Assembly (NCBI RefSeq): GCF_001620365.2
Contig: NZ_LQMT02000013.1
Span: 99,917-163,916 of the forward strand
Reading direction: 5' to 3'
Length of the DNA: 64,000 bases
Source: Amycolatopsis keratiniphila subsp. keratiniphila
GTDB lineage: Bacteria > Actinomycetota > Actinomycetes > Mycobacteriales > Pseudonocardiaceae
Shown here: one piece after another, positions 1 to 9,590 of the stretch
How positions within the stretch are numbered: position 1 is the first letter of the stretch
Layout of the letters: each line of letters starts with the position of its first letter
The notes under the pieces: model-generated
Database searches by the model: none
What the model was told of the DNA's origin: nothing
The model's input: only the letters and a program-made list of their open reading frames with translations
Translations under genes and position numbers: made by a program

Positions 1-407
1 TCAGCACGAGCTCCGGCCGCGTGCACGTCGGCGCGATCGACGGCACCGCGGTGGTCAAGAACTCCAACGGGCCCACCACCATCGGGGCCGCCACTGGCTC
101 GATCCGCCTCCGCTCGGCCAACGGCGACATCACTGTCGACAAGGCCGAAAACGGCGTCGAAGCCAAGACCGCCAACGGTTCCGTCCGCGTGCTCGACGCG
201 GTCAGGGGCACGCTCACGCTCGAAACGTCGCTGGGGGACGTCGAGATCGGCATCCGTGAGGGCAGTGCCGCCTGGCTCGACGTGAACACCGGCTTCGGCC
301 GCGTCGTCAACGACATGACCGCCGCCACCGCGCCCGGCGAAACGACCGACAAGGTCGAAGTCCACGCCGGCACCTCCGTCGGCGACATCCTCGTCCACCG
401 TTCCTGA
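1..407 (+). CDS. DUF4097-type beta-strand repeat protein, 5' truncated
   Basis: The frame is open from base 3 into the window, so the N-terminus lies upstream. The visible 135 residues are a run of short beta-strand repeats with recurring 'xANGxI/V' and 'GDV/I' turns (for example RSANGDITV, KTANGSVRV, TSLGDVEIG), the pattern of the DUF4097 putative adhesin family, which forms a right-handed beta helix. No catalytic motif is visible. It ends 11 bp before an ABC ATPase start, so it is probably the first part of an exporter operon, where DUF4097 proteins are often found. Its molecular role is unknown. Confidence 0.75.
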   Translation, partial: STSSGRVHVGAIDGTAVVKNSNGPTTIGAATGSIRLRSANGDITVDKAENGVEAKTANGSVRVLDAVRGTLTLETSLGDVEIGIREGSAAWLDVNTGFGRVVNDMTAATAPGETTDKVEVHAGTSVGDILVHRS

Positions 408-418
408 AGGGAATCCTC

Positions 419-1365
<947 letters not shown>

Positions 1366-1369
<4 letters not shown>

Positions 1370-2154
1370 GCACCCTTGCCCTTTCGGTGCGCGACTCGAC
1401 GACCATGCTGCGCCGCAACATCCGGCATATGCAACGGTATCCGTCGCTCACCCTCATGCTGATCGGCCAGCCGATCGTGTTCCTGCTGCTGTTCGTCTAC
1501 GTTTTCGGTGGCACGCTAGGGAACGGTCTCGGCGGCGGAGGCGGCAGAGCCGAGTACGTCGGCTACGTCACGCCCGCCATCCTGCTCGTCGCCGTGTGCA
1601 GCGCAGCCCTCGGCACCGCGATCTCGGTGGCGACGGACATGACCGAGGGCATCATCGCGCGGTTCCGCACGATGGCGATCAGCAAGGCCTCGGTGCTGAC
1701 CGGGCACGTCGTCGGCGCGCTCATCCAAACGGCGTTCGCGCTCGCCGTGGTCTTCGGGGTCACACTGCTCATCGGCTTCTCCCCGACGGCGGGTGTCGGC
1801 GAATGGTTCGCCGTCGTCGGCGTGCTGTTGCTGCTGACCATCGCGCTCACCTGGCTTTCGGTGGCGCTGGGCCTGGCGGCCAAGAGCGTGGAAACGGCGA
1901 GCAACACGCCCATGATCTTCATGTTGCTGCCGTTTCTCGGCAGTGGCTTCGTGCCCACGGATTCGATGCCCGCTTGGCTGCGCTGGTTCGCCGACTACCA
2001 GCCGTTCACTCCGGTCATCGAGACCATTCGCGGCCTGCTGCTCGGGACTCCGATCGGCAGTAGCGGCTGGCTCGCGGTCGGCTGGTGCGTTCTGCTCTCG
2101 GCGGTCGGGTATGGGTGGTCGAAGTCCTTGTTCGCCAAGGAACGTGACCGCTGA
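1366..2154 (+). CDS. DrrB-type ABC-2 exporter permease
   Basis: A 262-residue integral membrane protein with about six hydrophobic segments, the first near residues 30-48 and the last just before the C-terminus. It resembles the ABC-2/DrrB family, including the central segment around FLGSGFVPTDSMP and the re-entrant stretch FTPVIETIRGLL. It is translationally coupled to the ATPase by a 4-bp overlap, so the two probably form one exporter. A palindrome pair follows about 50 bp after the stop. Confidence 0.9.
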
Positions 2155-2205
2155 TCTTGGGGTGATACTGGGGGTCGCCCCGGGCCGGGTTTCTTCGGTC
2201 CGGGG

Positions 2206-2260
2206 CGCATTTAGCCGACTAAATGCGATGGGTGCTTTCGCGTTTAGTCGGCTAAATGCG
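2206..2260. repeat. Inverted pair of palindromic elements (TTTAGCCGACTAAA type)
   Basis: Two near-palindromes lie at 2206-2227 and 2239-2260. The first has core GCATTTAGCCGACTAAATGC; the second is its reverse complement except for one base, so the 55-bp block can fold as two small hairpins or one long one. It lies after the exporter permease and overlaps the first possible start codon (2256) of the DUF222-HNH gene. It could terminate transcription of the exporter operon. A second pair built the same way occurs at 16736-16788 with another sequence. Confidence 0.85.
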
Positions 2261-3632
2261 AGTCGCTCAGGGTGACTCGGCGTTAGTGACTGTTTCACCC
2301 GTCAGTGTTGTCGACGCGAGTTGGCTTGTTGCTGAAAATTACGAACACGTGTTCGACGTGTTGCGGTATTATGGAGAAGTGTCCGAGACCTTTCTCCCCG
2401 AACTGCCGCAGGAGCTGTGGCGCGCCGGCAAACTGGAGCTTGCCCAAGGCGTGCAGCAGTTCTTGCAGGCGATTCGCATGGCCACTGCCGGGTTGGGGCA
2501 GTTTCTGGCAGAGATCGAGAATCGGGGCGCGAAAGACTTGTACGGGCATGGCAGCACGGCGAGCTGGTTCGCGGAGCTCGCGGGGTTGTCGCGCGGTGAA
2601 GCGGGCGCGGTGGTGAAGCGGGCTCTCGCCCTGAACCCCACCCTCGCTCTGGATGGCACCGAGGTTCCGCCCGTTGCTCCTGCCACCGCCGCCGTTGCCG
2701 CTCAGGGGTTGGTCGGGGACGAACGGATCGATCAGATCCTGGAGATCTTGAAAAGGCTCCCCGCCGACACCTCCGCTGAGGATCGGGAGACTGCGGAGAA
2801 GATCCTGGCCGAGCTTGCCCCGAACGCCGGTCCCCGCCAGCTCTCCGAGGCTGAGGCGAAACTGCTGGGCTGGCTGAACCCAGACGGCAACGAACCCAAA
2901 GACCCTGAACCCAAAGAGCCGCGCCGGGAAATCACCCTGGAGCGCCGCAAAGACGGCTTCTGGAAACTCACCGGCCTCCTCGACGACGAGACCGGGGCCC
3001 GCACCGCCGCCGCCCTGGAAGCACACGCCCAGCCACGGCCGGTGGACGAGTTCGGCCAGGCGGATCTGCGGATGAAATGCGAACGCATGGGAGACGCCTG
3101 GGCCGAACTCCTCGACCTGGCCATCGCCTGCCCCGATCAGCCGGGAACCAGCGGCTACCGGACCTTGGTACACGTCACCATCGGACTGGAGGAACTCAAA
3201 TCCGGTCTCGGCACCGCGTGCCTGGACTTCGTGGGGACGATGACCGCGCGGGAAGCCCGGCTCGCCGCCTGTGACTGCCTGATGTTGCCGGTGGTGATGA
3301 GCGGCTCGGGTGAACCGCTGGATATGGGGCGCCTGAGACGGTTCGTCACACCCGGCCAGAGGCGCGCGTTGAACATCCGCGACGGTGGTTGTGCGTTCCC
3401 CGGCTGTCACCGAAAACCCAAGAACTGCCACGCCCACCACATTCACCACTGGGCAGACGGCGGGCCCACCGACCTCCGGAATCTCGTGCTGCTCTGCGGC
3501 TTCCACCACCGGCTGATCCACCACGGTGACTGGGAAGTACGCATGGCGGCCGATGGGTTACCGGAGTTCATCCCACCCCAGTACCGGGATCCGCTCCGAC
3601 ATCCCCGACGTAACACCCTGCATCACCTCTAG
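2256..3632 (+). CDS. DUF222 / HNH endonuclease domain protein
   Basis: A 458-residue member of the actinobacterial DUF222-HNH (13E12 repeat) family. The N-terminal two thirds is the helical DUF222 region. The C-terminal HNH zinc-finger nuclease shows CAFPGCHRKPKNC, AHHIHHW, then N, L, C and HH spaced as in the family, so the catalytic core is intact. The ATG at 2256 sits inside a palindrome; a GTG at 2286 is an equally plausible start and would leave the repeat outside the gene. The family is multicopy in actinobacteria, its biological role is not established, and a second, broken copy is at 31443-32680. Confidence 0.88.
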   Translation: MRVAQGDSALVTVSPVSVVDASWLVAENYEHVFDVLRYYGEVSETFLPELPQELWRAGKLELAQGVQQFLQAIRMATAGLGQFLAEIENRGAKDLYGHGSTASWFAELAGLSRGEAGAVVKRALALNPTLALDGTEVPPVAPATAAVAAQGLVGDERIDQILEILKRLPADTSAEDRETAEKILAELAPNAGPRQLSEAEAKLLGWLNPDGNEPKDPEPKEPRREITLERRKDGFWKLTGLLDDETGARTAAALEAHAQPRPVDEFGQADLRMKCERMGDAWAELLDLAIACPDQPGTSGYRTLVHVTIGLEELKSGLGTACLDFVGTMTAREARLAACDCLMLPVVMSGSGEPLDMGRLRRFVTPGQRRALNIRDGGCAFPGCHRKPKNCHAHHIHHWADGGPTDLRNLVLLCGFHHRLIHHGDWEVRMAADGLPEFIPPQYRDPLRHPRRNTLHHL

Positions 3633-3682
3633 GCCCCGAGGAGCCCGCCAGCCACCCAGGCGACGGGCGCCTCGGCATGACC

Positions 3683-3721
3683 GTGTGGATTTCGGGTCAT
3701 CCAACGCACCGAAATCCACAC
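3683..3721. terminator. Perfect 13-bp inverted repeat after the HNH gene
   Basis: Arms GTGTGGATTTCGG (3683-3695) and CCGAAATCCACAC (3709-3721) enclose a 13-base loop, about 50 bp after the HNH stop. There is no T-run, but a GC-rich stem of this size can act as a terminator in actinobacteria. It could equally be another dispersed intergenic palindrome. The rest of 3633-3863 shows no gene. Confidence 0.6.
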
Positions 3722-3863
3722 AGTCGGTCGCGAACGTCAGGACCTGCCGCAAGAAAAGCCCCCCAGCGGGCTAGGCACCTCCGACCGCAGACGGACGCCC
3801 CCGCACGAGCCGGCTCCCTAACCTGCACCCGAGGAGTTTTCCTTCGACATAAGGGAGTTCGCG

Positions 3864-5321
3864 TTGCCAAGGAGAACAGCAGTCCTGGTGGCACTGCTCG
3901 TCACCGCCGCGTTGGCACCGGCGACCGCCGCCGCGGCCCCGTCGATCACCTGGCACGGTTGCGCGACCGGTCCCGGTGACAGCGTGGGCGTCGAGCTGGA
4001 CAAGGCGGGTGCGCAGTGCGGCGACGTCGCCGTACCGGTCGACTACCGCCGTCCGCACGGGCGCCGGATCACCCTCGCGTTGGCGCGGATGAAGGCCACC
4101 GATCCCGCGCGCCGCCGCGGCGTGGTGCTGCTCAACCCCGGAGGGCCGGGCGGTCCCGCGAGGGAACTGGTCCTGGCGGGCGCGCTGATGCCGGAGATCG
4201 CCGCGCGGTACGACCTCGTCGGCATGGATCCCCGGTTCGTCGGGCGCAGTTCGCCGTTGCGGTGCGACTGGAAGACCGACACGTTCACCCGCTCGGCCGG
4301 GCCCGATCTGAAGACGTTCGGCGAGAGCGTGGCCCTCGCGAAAGAACTGGCGCGCGGTTGTGCGGGCAACGACCCGGCGTTGTTGCGGGCAGCGTCGACC
4401 CGCAACACCGCACGGGACATGGACCTGGTCCGCGAGGCACTCGGCGAGCGGAAGATCTCCTACATCGGCGCCTCCTACGGGACGTACCTCGGCGCGGTGT
4501 ACCTCCAGATGTTCGGCTCGCGGGCCGACCGGTTCGTGCTCGACTCGGCGGTGGATCCCGAGGCGTACGGGCCCGGCCTGCTCCGCCCGACCGCGCCGTC
4601 GCTCGACGCCGCGCTGCGGAACTGGGCACGGACCGCCCAAGGCCTGGGAGAGACCGCCGACGAGGTCCTGGCGACCGTGCGGGACGTCGCGCGCTCGGCC
4701 GAGCGGAGGCCGTTCGCGGTCGGGAAGTACACAGTGGACGGTCACACCGTGCCCTATGTGTTCTTCGCGCACCTCTATGACGACAGGCCCGCTTCACAGG
4801 CCGAGTTCACCGCCACCGTGCGGACTCTCCGAGCCGCCGCGGCGGGTCTGCCCACCACGCCGTCGCCCGCGTTGAGCGCGCTTCTCGACGGCTTGACGAC
4901 GGGTTCCGGCTCCGCGACCGACCGGGCCGGGACACCGGTCGTCTGCGCCGATCGCGCGGCCGACCGCGATCCGATGACCTACTACCGGGACATCCAGCAG
5001 CATCGCGCCGCCGAACCCCTCTTCGGCCCGCTGGCCCGCAACATCACCCCGTGCGCGTTCTGGCCCGTGGCTCCCGCCGAACCCGCCACCCGGATCCACA
5101 ACACCGCACCGGCGCTGCTCCTCGGCTCGACCGGCGACCCGGCGACGCCCTACGCGGGACAGCTCGCCATGCGCAGGGCGCTCGCCGGATCGAGTCTGGT
5201 GACGGTGGAAGGCGCCTACCGCCATTCCGTGTTCTTGAAGGGTGACGCGTGTGTCGACGCGGCGGTGCGGGACTACCTGCTGAGCGGACGGCTCCCCGCC
5301 GACCGGACCTGCCGCCCGTGA
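3864..5321 (+). CDS. Secreted S33-family alpha/beta hydrolase (tripeptidyl aminopeptidase-like)
   Basis: A 485-residue exported peptidase-like hydrolase. The TTG start at 3864 has an AAGGGAG site upstream and yields a Sec signal (RR, then VLVALLVTAALAPATAAAA, cleaved near Ala25). The alpha/beta fold shows the oxyanion segment NPGGPGG, the nucleophile elbow GASYGTYLG, and a C-terminal TAP-like domain with GDPATP and the catalytic His segment YRHSVF. Actinobacterial relatives release N-terminal tripeptides from extracellular proteins. It ends 7 bp from a convergent paralogue. Confidence 0.88.
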   Translation: MPRRTAVLVALLVTAALAPATAAAAPSITWHGCATGPGDSVGVELDKAGAQCGDVAVPVDYRRPHGRRITLALARMKATDPARRRGVVLLNPGGPGGPARELVLAGALMPEIAARYDLVGMDPRFVGRSSPLRCDWKTDTFTRSAGPDLKTFGESVALAKELARGCAGNDPALLRAASTRNTARDMDLVREALGERKISYIGASYGTYLGAVYLQMFGSRADRFVLDSAVDPEAYGPGLLRPTAPSLDAALRNWARTAQGLGETADEVLATVRDVARSAERRPFAVGKYTVDGHTVPYVFFAHLYDDRPASQAEFTATVRTLRAAAAGLPTTPSPALSALLDGLTTGSGSATDRAGTPVVCADRAADRDPMTYYRDIQQHRAAEPLFGPLARNITPCAFWPVAPAEPATRIHNTAPALLLGSTGDPATPYAGQLAMRRALAGSSLVTVEGAYRHSVFLKGDACVDAAVRDYLLSGRLPADRTCRP

Positions 5322-5328
5322 CACCGGA

Positions 5329-6762
5329 TCAGCAGGCGAAATCGTGCCGCGTCCCGCGCACCAGGAACTCCGTCGCGAGGTCGTTCGCGCACTTGTTGTC
5401 CTTGAACAGGTACGCCAGATGACCGCCTTGGTCGACGGTGACCATCCTGGCGCGCTCGCCGAAGGCCTCCCGCAGCTTCCGCGCCCCCGCCAGCGGTGTC
5501 GCCGGGTCGCGGAGGTTCTGCACGATCAGCACGTTCGACGGGCCACGATCGGTGATCTTCACCGGCGGTTCGATCGGCTCGGACGGCCAGAAAGCGCACG
5601 GCGTCACGTTCGCGGCCGCCGCGCCGAACAGCGGGTGCCGGAACCGGTCGATCGCGACGTTGCGCCGATAGGTGCCGACGTCCTCCGGCCAGTCGGAGTC
5701 GTTGCAGATCACGTGGAGCTGGCTCGCGATGTAGTTGTCCGACGGATAGCCCGCGACGGCCGAAGTCGGCACGGGTTTCCCGGTGTCGAGCGCGCGCCAC
5801 GTCTCCGCCAGATGCGGCAGGCTCTTGTCGTAGTAGAGATCGGCGAACGTGACATGACGGAACACCTGGCCGTTGTAGCCGTCCGGGCTCGGTGTCCTGT
5901 CCAGCCGCGCGGCCAGCTCGAAGTACTTCGCCGTCACCTGTGCCGGAGTCCTGCCCAAGCCGTACTCGGGCTTCGAAGCGGCGAACTTGGCGAAGTCCGG
6001 GAAGCGGTCTTCGACGCCTCGCCCGAACAGCCGCGAGAAGGACGCGTCCCAGCCGCCGGGGCCGGTCGCGCTGTCGATCAGGAACCGGTCACTGCGCTCG
6101 GGGAACAACGACGTGTACACCGAGCCGAGGTAGGTGCCGTACGAGATGCCGAAGTAGTTCACCTTCCGCTCGCCGAGCGCCTCGCGCACGCGGTCCATGT
6201 CGCGGGCGGTGTTGGCGGTGGTCATGTACGGAAGGAGCGGCGCGGTGGCGGAGGAACCGCATTTCGCGGCGACGGCGGCGACCCGCTGGGCCTCGGTCGT
6301 GACGTCGGCCGAGTTCCGCGCGTACCTCGGGATGTTGGTCGGATGCTCGGCGGGCGACAGTCCGCAGGTCACCGGGGTGCTGTTGTGGACACCTCGCGGG
6401 TCCATCCCGATGACGTCGTAACCGTCCAGCACCTCCTGCGGGATGTTCAGCTTCTCGAGGGTGGCGGGATAGGCGAGCCCTTCGCCGCCGGGGCCACCGG
6501 TGTTGGTCAGCAGCACACCGCGGCGCTTCTCCGGCCGCGTGCTCGCCAGGCGCGAGATCGCGATCTCGATGGTCTTCCCGTCCGGATTCCGGTAGTCCAG
6601 CGGGACCTGGATGGTGCCGCATTCCAGACCGAGGCCGGCCGCCTCTTCGGGGCACGGCCCCCATTTCGGCGGCGGTGCCGCCGACGCGATCGCCGGGGTG
6701 GCCGCGGTCACCAATACGGCGACCAGGACAGGTATGAGTTTCGCTCCACTTCGGACGGTCAT
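5329..6762 (-). CDS. Secreted S33-family alpha/beta hydrolase, paralogue
   Basis: A 477-residue secreted hydrolase with the same architecture as the convergent gene at 3864-5321: signal peptide ending ASAA, NTGGPGG oxyanion segment, nucleophile elbow GISYGTYLG, and TAP-like C-terminus with DPATP and QGGHLAYLF carrying the catalytic His. The start at 6762 is the ATG overlapping the stop of the upstream ABC permease (ATGA), so it is translationally coupled to an exporter operon. Earlier in-frame codons would run into that gene. The substrate is probably a peptide; the link to the exporter is inferred from coupling. Confidence 0.88.
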   Translation of the reverse strand: MTVRSGAKLIPVLVAVLVTAATPAIASAAPPPKWGPCPEEAAGLGLECGTIQVPLDYRNPDGKTIEIAISRLASTRPEKRRGVLLTNTGGPGGEGLAYPATLEKLNIPQEVLDGYDVIGMDPRGVHNSTPVTCGLSPAEHPTNIPRYARNSADVTTEAQRVAAVAAKCGSSATAPLLPYMTTANTARDMDRVREALGERKVNYFGISYGTYLGSVYTSLFPERSDRFLIDSATGPGGWDASFSRLFGRGVEDRFPDFAKFAASKPEYGLGRTPAQVTAKYFELAARLDRTPSPDGYNGQVFRHVTFADLYYDKSLPHLAETWRALDTGKPVPTSAVAGYPSDNYIASQLHVICNDSDWPEDVGTYRRNVAIDRFRHPLFGAAAANVTPCAFWPSEPIEPPVKITDRGPSNVLIVQNLRDPATPLAGARKLREAFGERARMVTVDQGGHLAYLFKDNKCANDLATEFLVRGTRHDFAC

Positions 6763-7478
6763 CGGCGCGGCTCCCAGCGGAAGAGCCGCGTCGCGAGGAC
6801 GACGGCGACGACGACCCAAGCGAGGGTCGGAGCGAGCAGGAGCAGCGAATCGGTGAGAGCCACGCCGCCGTTCCATGCGTCGACGGCGAGTTCGGTGGCC
6901 GAGCCGCCGGGCAGCAGCCGTTTGAGCAGTGTCAGCTCGTCGGTGCCGGAGATGCCGACCCAGCTGGCCACGGCGATCACGCCGAGGCTGACCGGCAGGG
7001 TGGTCACCTGCGCGTGTTCGGGGGAGTTGGTCAGACCCGCGGTGGCCAGGCCGAGGCCGATCATCATGGCGACGCTGGCCAGCACCGCCGCCACCAGCAG
7101 GCCGACGTTGGCGGGCGTGTCCGTGACCACGCCCAGCACGGTCATGATCACGGCCACCTGGACGAGTGAGATGACGGTGACCGGCAGCACCAGCCCGGCC
7201 AGGATGGACGCGTCGCCGGCCGCGGTGGAGCGCAGTCGCTTCAGGAACAGGTTCTGCCGTCGGGAGGCCAGCGTGGTCACCGCGCTGGTGTAGAGACCGA
7301 ACGCGCAGACGGTGAACATCACGATCGCCGCGATGTAGCCGAGACTGCCGATCTCGGCGAAGACCTCGTGCTGGTAGACGAAGAACGCGGAGATCGCGAG
7401 GGGCATCACGAAACTGGTGATCAGGACCGACCGGTTCCGGAAGATCTGGATCAATTCGCTGCGGGCTATCGAGAGCAT
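6759..7478 (-). CDS. ABC-2 type exporter permease
   Basis: A 239-residue membrane protein with six predicted helices: an N-terminal one near residues 18-35, four in the middle and one before the C-terminal RLFRWEPRR tail. The layout is that of ABC-2 family permeases of the kind often found with DesKR-like systems. It lies 14 bp after the ATPase gene and overlaps the following hydrolase by ATGA, forming ATPase-permease-hydrolase. The substrate is unknown. Confidence 0.86.
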   Translation of the reverse strand: MLSIARSELIQIFRNRSVLITSFVMPLAISAFFVYQHEVFAEIGSLGYIAAIVMFTVCAFGLYTSAVTTLASRRQNLFLKRLRSTAAGDASILAGLVLPVTVISLVQVAVIMTVLGVVTDTPANVGLLVAAVLASVAMMIGLGLATAGLTNSPEHAQVTTLPVSLGVIAVASWVGISGTDELTLLKRLLPGGSATELAVDAWNGGVALTDSLLLLAPTLAWVVVAVVLATRLFRWEPRR

Positions 7479-7492
7479 GACAACTCAGTCCT

Positions 7493-8368
7493 TCAGTCGT
7501 TTTCGATGGCGCGGAAGACGTCGTCGAGCCGGGTCGGTCCGGCTTCGAGGTCCGGTAGCTCGATCGCGTGGTCCTGGGCCCACCGGAGCAGGGTGTGGAG
7601 GTCCTTCTGCAGGCCGAAGGTCTCGATGACGAACCTTCCGTCGTGTTCGCGTTTGCCCTGCAACGGCAGCGCCGGGGCCGACGGCGGAAGCGAGAACCGG
7701 ATCACCGACGGCAGCGTCCGCGTCAGTTCGGCGACCGTGCCCTCCCGGTGGAACGTGCCCCGGTGCATCAGGCCGATGCGGTCGGCGCGCTGCTGTGCCT
7801 CCTCCAGGTAATGCGTGGTGAGCACGATCGTCGAACCGTCCTCACGCAGGTTGTCGACCGCGTCCCACAGCGCGTCCCGCGACTGGATGTCGAGGCCGGT
7901 GGTGGGCTCGTCCAGGAACACCAGCCGCGGCGAGCCGTACACCGCGGTCGCGAAATCGAGCCGCCGCTTCTCGCCACCGGAAAGCTGCGACACCTTCGTG
8001 TCCGCTTTGGGGGTCAGGCCGACGATGCCGAGCACGCGTTCGAGCCGGTCCGTGCGCCGGGTCAGGGCCCCGATCAGGCGAATCGATTCCTTCACCGTCA
8101 GATCCGGTGAGAAACCGCTCTCCTGCAACATGACCCCCATCTTGGGGCGGACGGCGGCGCGGTCCCGCGGGCTCTTCCCGAGCACCCGGACGGTGCCCGA
8201 CGTCGGATTCCGGTGTCCTTCCAGGGTTTCCAAGGTCGAGGTCTTCCCGGCCCCGTTCGTGCCCAGCAGGGCGTAGAACTCGCCTTGCCGGACCTGGAAG
8301 GACAGATCCTTCACGGCGTGGAAGTCGCCGTATTTCACGTTCAGACGGTCAACGTCGATCGCTGTCAT
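7493..8368 (-). CDS. ABC exporter ATP-binding protein
   Basis: A 291-residue ATPase with Walker A GTNGAGKTS, signature QLSGGEKRRLD, Walker B LVFLDEPTTGLD and a normal H-loop His (TTHYLEEAQ), unlike the DrrA-type protein at 419-1369. It leads the minus-strand operon with the permease and the S33 hydrolase. It is divergent from the histidine kinase at 8478. A perfect inverted repeat sits in the shared 109-bp promoter region, so control by the adjacent two-component system is likely. Confidence 0.92.
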   Translation of the reverse strand: MTAIDVDRLNVKYGDFHAVKDLSFQVRQGEFYALLGTNGAGKTSTLETLEGHRNPTSGTVRVLGKSPRDRAAVRPKMGVMLQESGFSPDLTVKESIRLIGALTRRTDRLERVLGIVGLTPKADTKVSQLSGGEKRRLDFATAVYGSPRLVFLDEPTTGLDIQSRDALWDAVDNLREDGSTIVLTTHYLEEAQQRADRIGLMHRGTFHREGTVAELTRTLPSVIRFSLPPSAPALPLQGKREHDGRFVIETFGLQKDLHTLLRWAQDHAIELPDLEAGPTRLDDVFRAIEND

Positions 8369-8409
8369 ACCTCGATCTCACCCGCCGGGACGCGGCCCGG
8401 CCAGTGCGG

Positions 8410-8436
8410 CCACGTCACGAGGAAACCATGACGTGG
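8410..8436. promoter_or_regulatory. Putative operator between divergent exporter and two-component operons
   Basis: CCACGTCA (8410-8417) and TGACGTGG (8429-8436) form a perfect 8-bp inverted repeat with an 11-base spacer. It lies 42 bp from each of the two divergent start codons (8368 and 8478). The size and position fit a dimeric NarL/DesR-type regulator site. Assignment to the neighbouring response regulator is inference. Confidence 0.55.
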
Positions 8437-8477
8437 TGTCACTGTCGTCCCGCCGCCGGAGCGCCGATACTGGACTC

Positions 8478-9590
8478 ATGTCTGATGTGGACACCGAGCA
8501 GGCGAAGGGACAGCTGCGCAAGCTGAACCTCACGATGTTCGTCCCGCTGCTCGTCGTCGGCGGGGTGATCGTGGTCGCCTCGGACTCGCGGACCTGGTGG
8601 CACGCGGTGGTCCTGAGCGTGGGGGTGCTGGCGGCGTTGGTCGCCTTCGTGCGCTGGGCGGCGGGCGAAGTCCTGCGGGTCGCGATCCCGTGCCTGGTGA
8701 TCACGGCGGCCGTGTGGCCGTTCTCGGTGCTGCTCGTCGGCGGCAGTTCGGCGTTCTTCGGCGTCTTCCTCGTCGGCTCCCTGGTCGTCCCGCAACTGCC
8801 ACGCCACCGGATCGCGGCGGCCGTCGCGCTCGTCGTGTACATCGCCGCGGTGGGCGCGCTGAGACTGCTGGTCTCGCACGAGGATGTGTCCGGTGAGCTG
8901 GTCAGCTTCGTGTTCGTGCCCGCCGCGATCACCGCCGTCGTGCTCGGCCTGATGTTCCCCAACAAGCGGTTCTACGACGTCGTCAAGGAACTCGAGGAGT
9001 CACGCGAACGGGAAGCGGAGCTGGCCGTGATCAGGGAACGCGTCCGGTTCGCCAGCGATCTGCACGACATCCAGGGCCACACGCTGCACGTGGTGAAGCT
9101 CAAGACCGCGCTGGCCAGGAAGCTGGTGGACATCGACGCCGAGCGGGCCAAACAGGAGCTGGGGGAGATCCACGCGCTCGTGGCCGACACGATCACCCAG
9201 ACGAAGGAACTCGCCTACGCCCAGCGCCGGCTCAACCTCTCCGCCGAACTGGAGAACGCGAGGAACCTTTTCGAGGCAGCGGGGATCCGCGTGCGCGTCG
9301 ACCGGGAGGCGGACGTCGATCCGGCGGCGGGCAGGCTGCTCGGCCAGGTCCTGCGCGAGACCACGACCAACATCCTGCGCCACGCGCAGGCGACCCGCGT
9401 GCGGATCACCCTGTCGGAATGGAGCATCAGTATCGTCAACGACGGCGCCCAGCGAACGCCGCTGCCCGAACTGCGCGGGCTGGCCGCGCTCGAACAACGC
9501 GTGGTCGCCGACGGCGGTGAGCTGACGGTGGAACAGGAAGACGGGCGGTTCGTGACGGCGGCGTCCTTCCCGGCCCTGGAGGAACGATGA
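8478..9590 (+). CDS. DesK-like sensor histidine kinase
   Basis: A 370-residue membrane kinase. About five to six hydrophobic segments fill residues 15-165. They are followed by a HisKA_3 dimerisation domain with the phosphoacceptor in DLHDIQGHTLHVV, and a HATPase_c domain containing the N-box ETTTNILRHA. The ATG at 8478 begins the conserved protein; an in-frame GTG at 8433 would add 15 residues from the inverted-repeat region and is less likely. Its stop overlaps the response regulator (ATGA). The sensed signal is unknown; DesK homologues sense membrane state and often control divergent ABC exporters. Confidence 0.88.
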   Translation: MSDVDTEQAKGQLRKLNLTMFVPLLVVGGVIVVASDSRTWWHAVVLSVGVLAALVAFVRWAAGEVLRVAIPCLVITAAVWPFSVLLVGGSSAFFGVFLVGSLVVPQLPRHRIAAAVALVVYIAAVGALRLLVSHEDVSGELVSFVFVPAAITAVVLGLMFPNKRFYDVVKELEESREREAELAVIRERVRFASDLHDIQGHTLHVVKLKTALARKLVDIDAERAKQELGEIHALVADTITQTKELAYAQRRLNLSAELENARNLFEAAGIRVRVDREADVDPAAGRLLGQVLRETTTNILRHAQATRVRITLSEWSISIVNDGAQRTPLPELRGLAALEQRVVADGGELTVEQEDGRFVTAASFPALEER

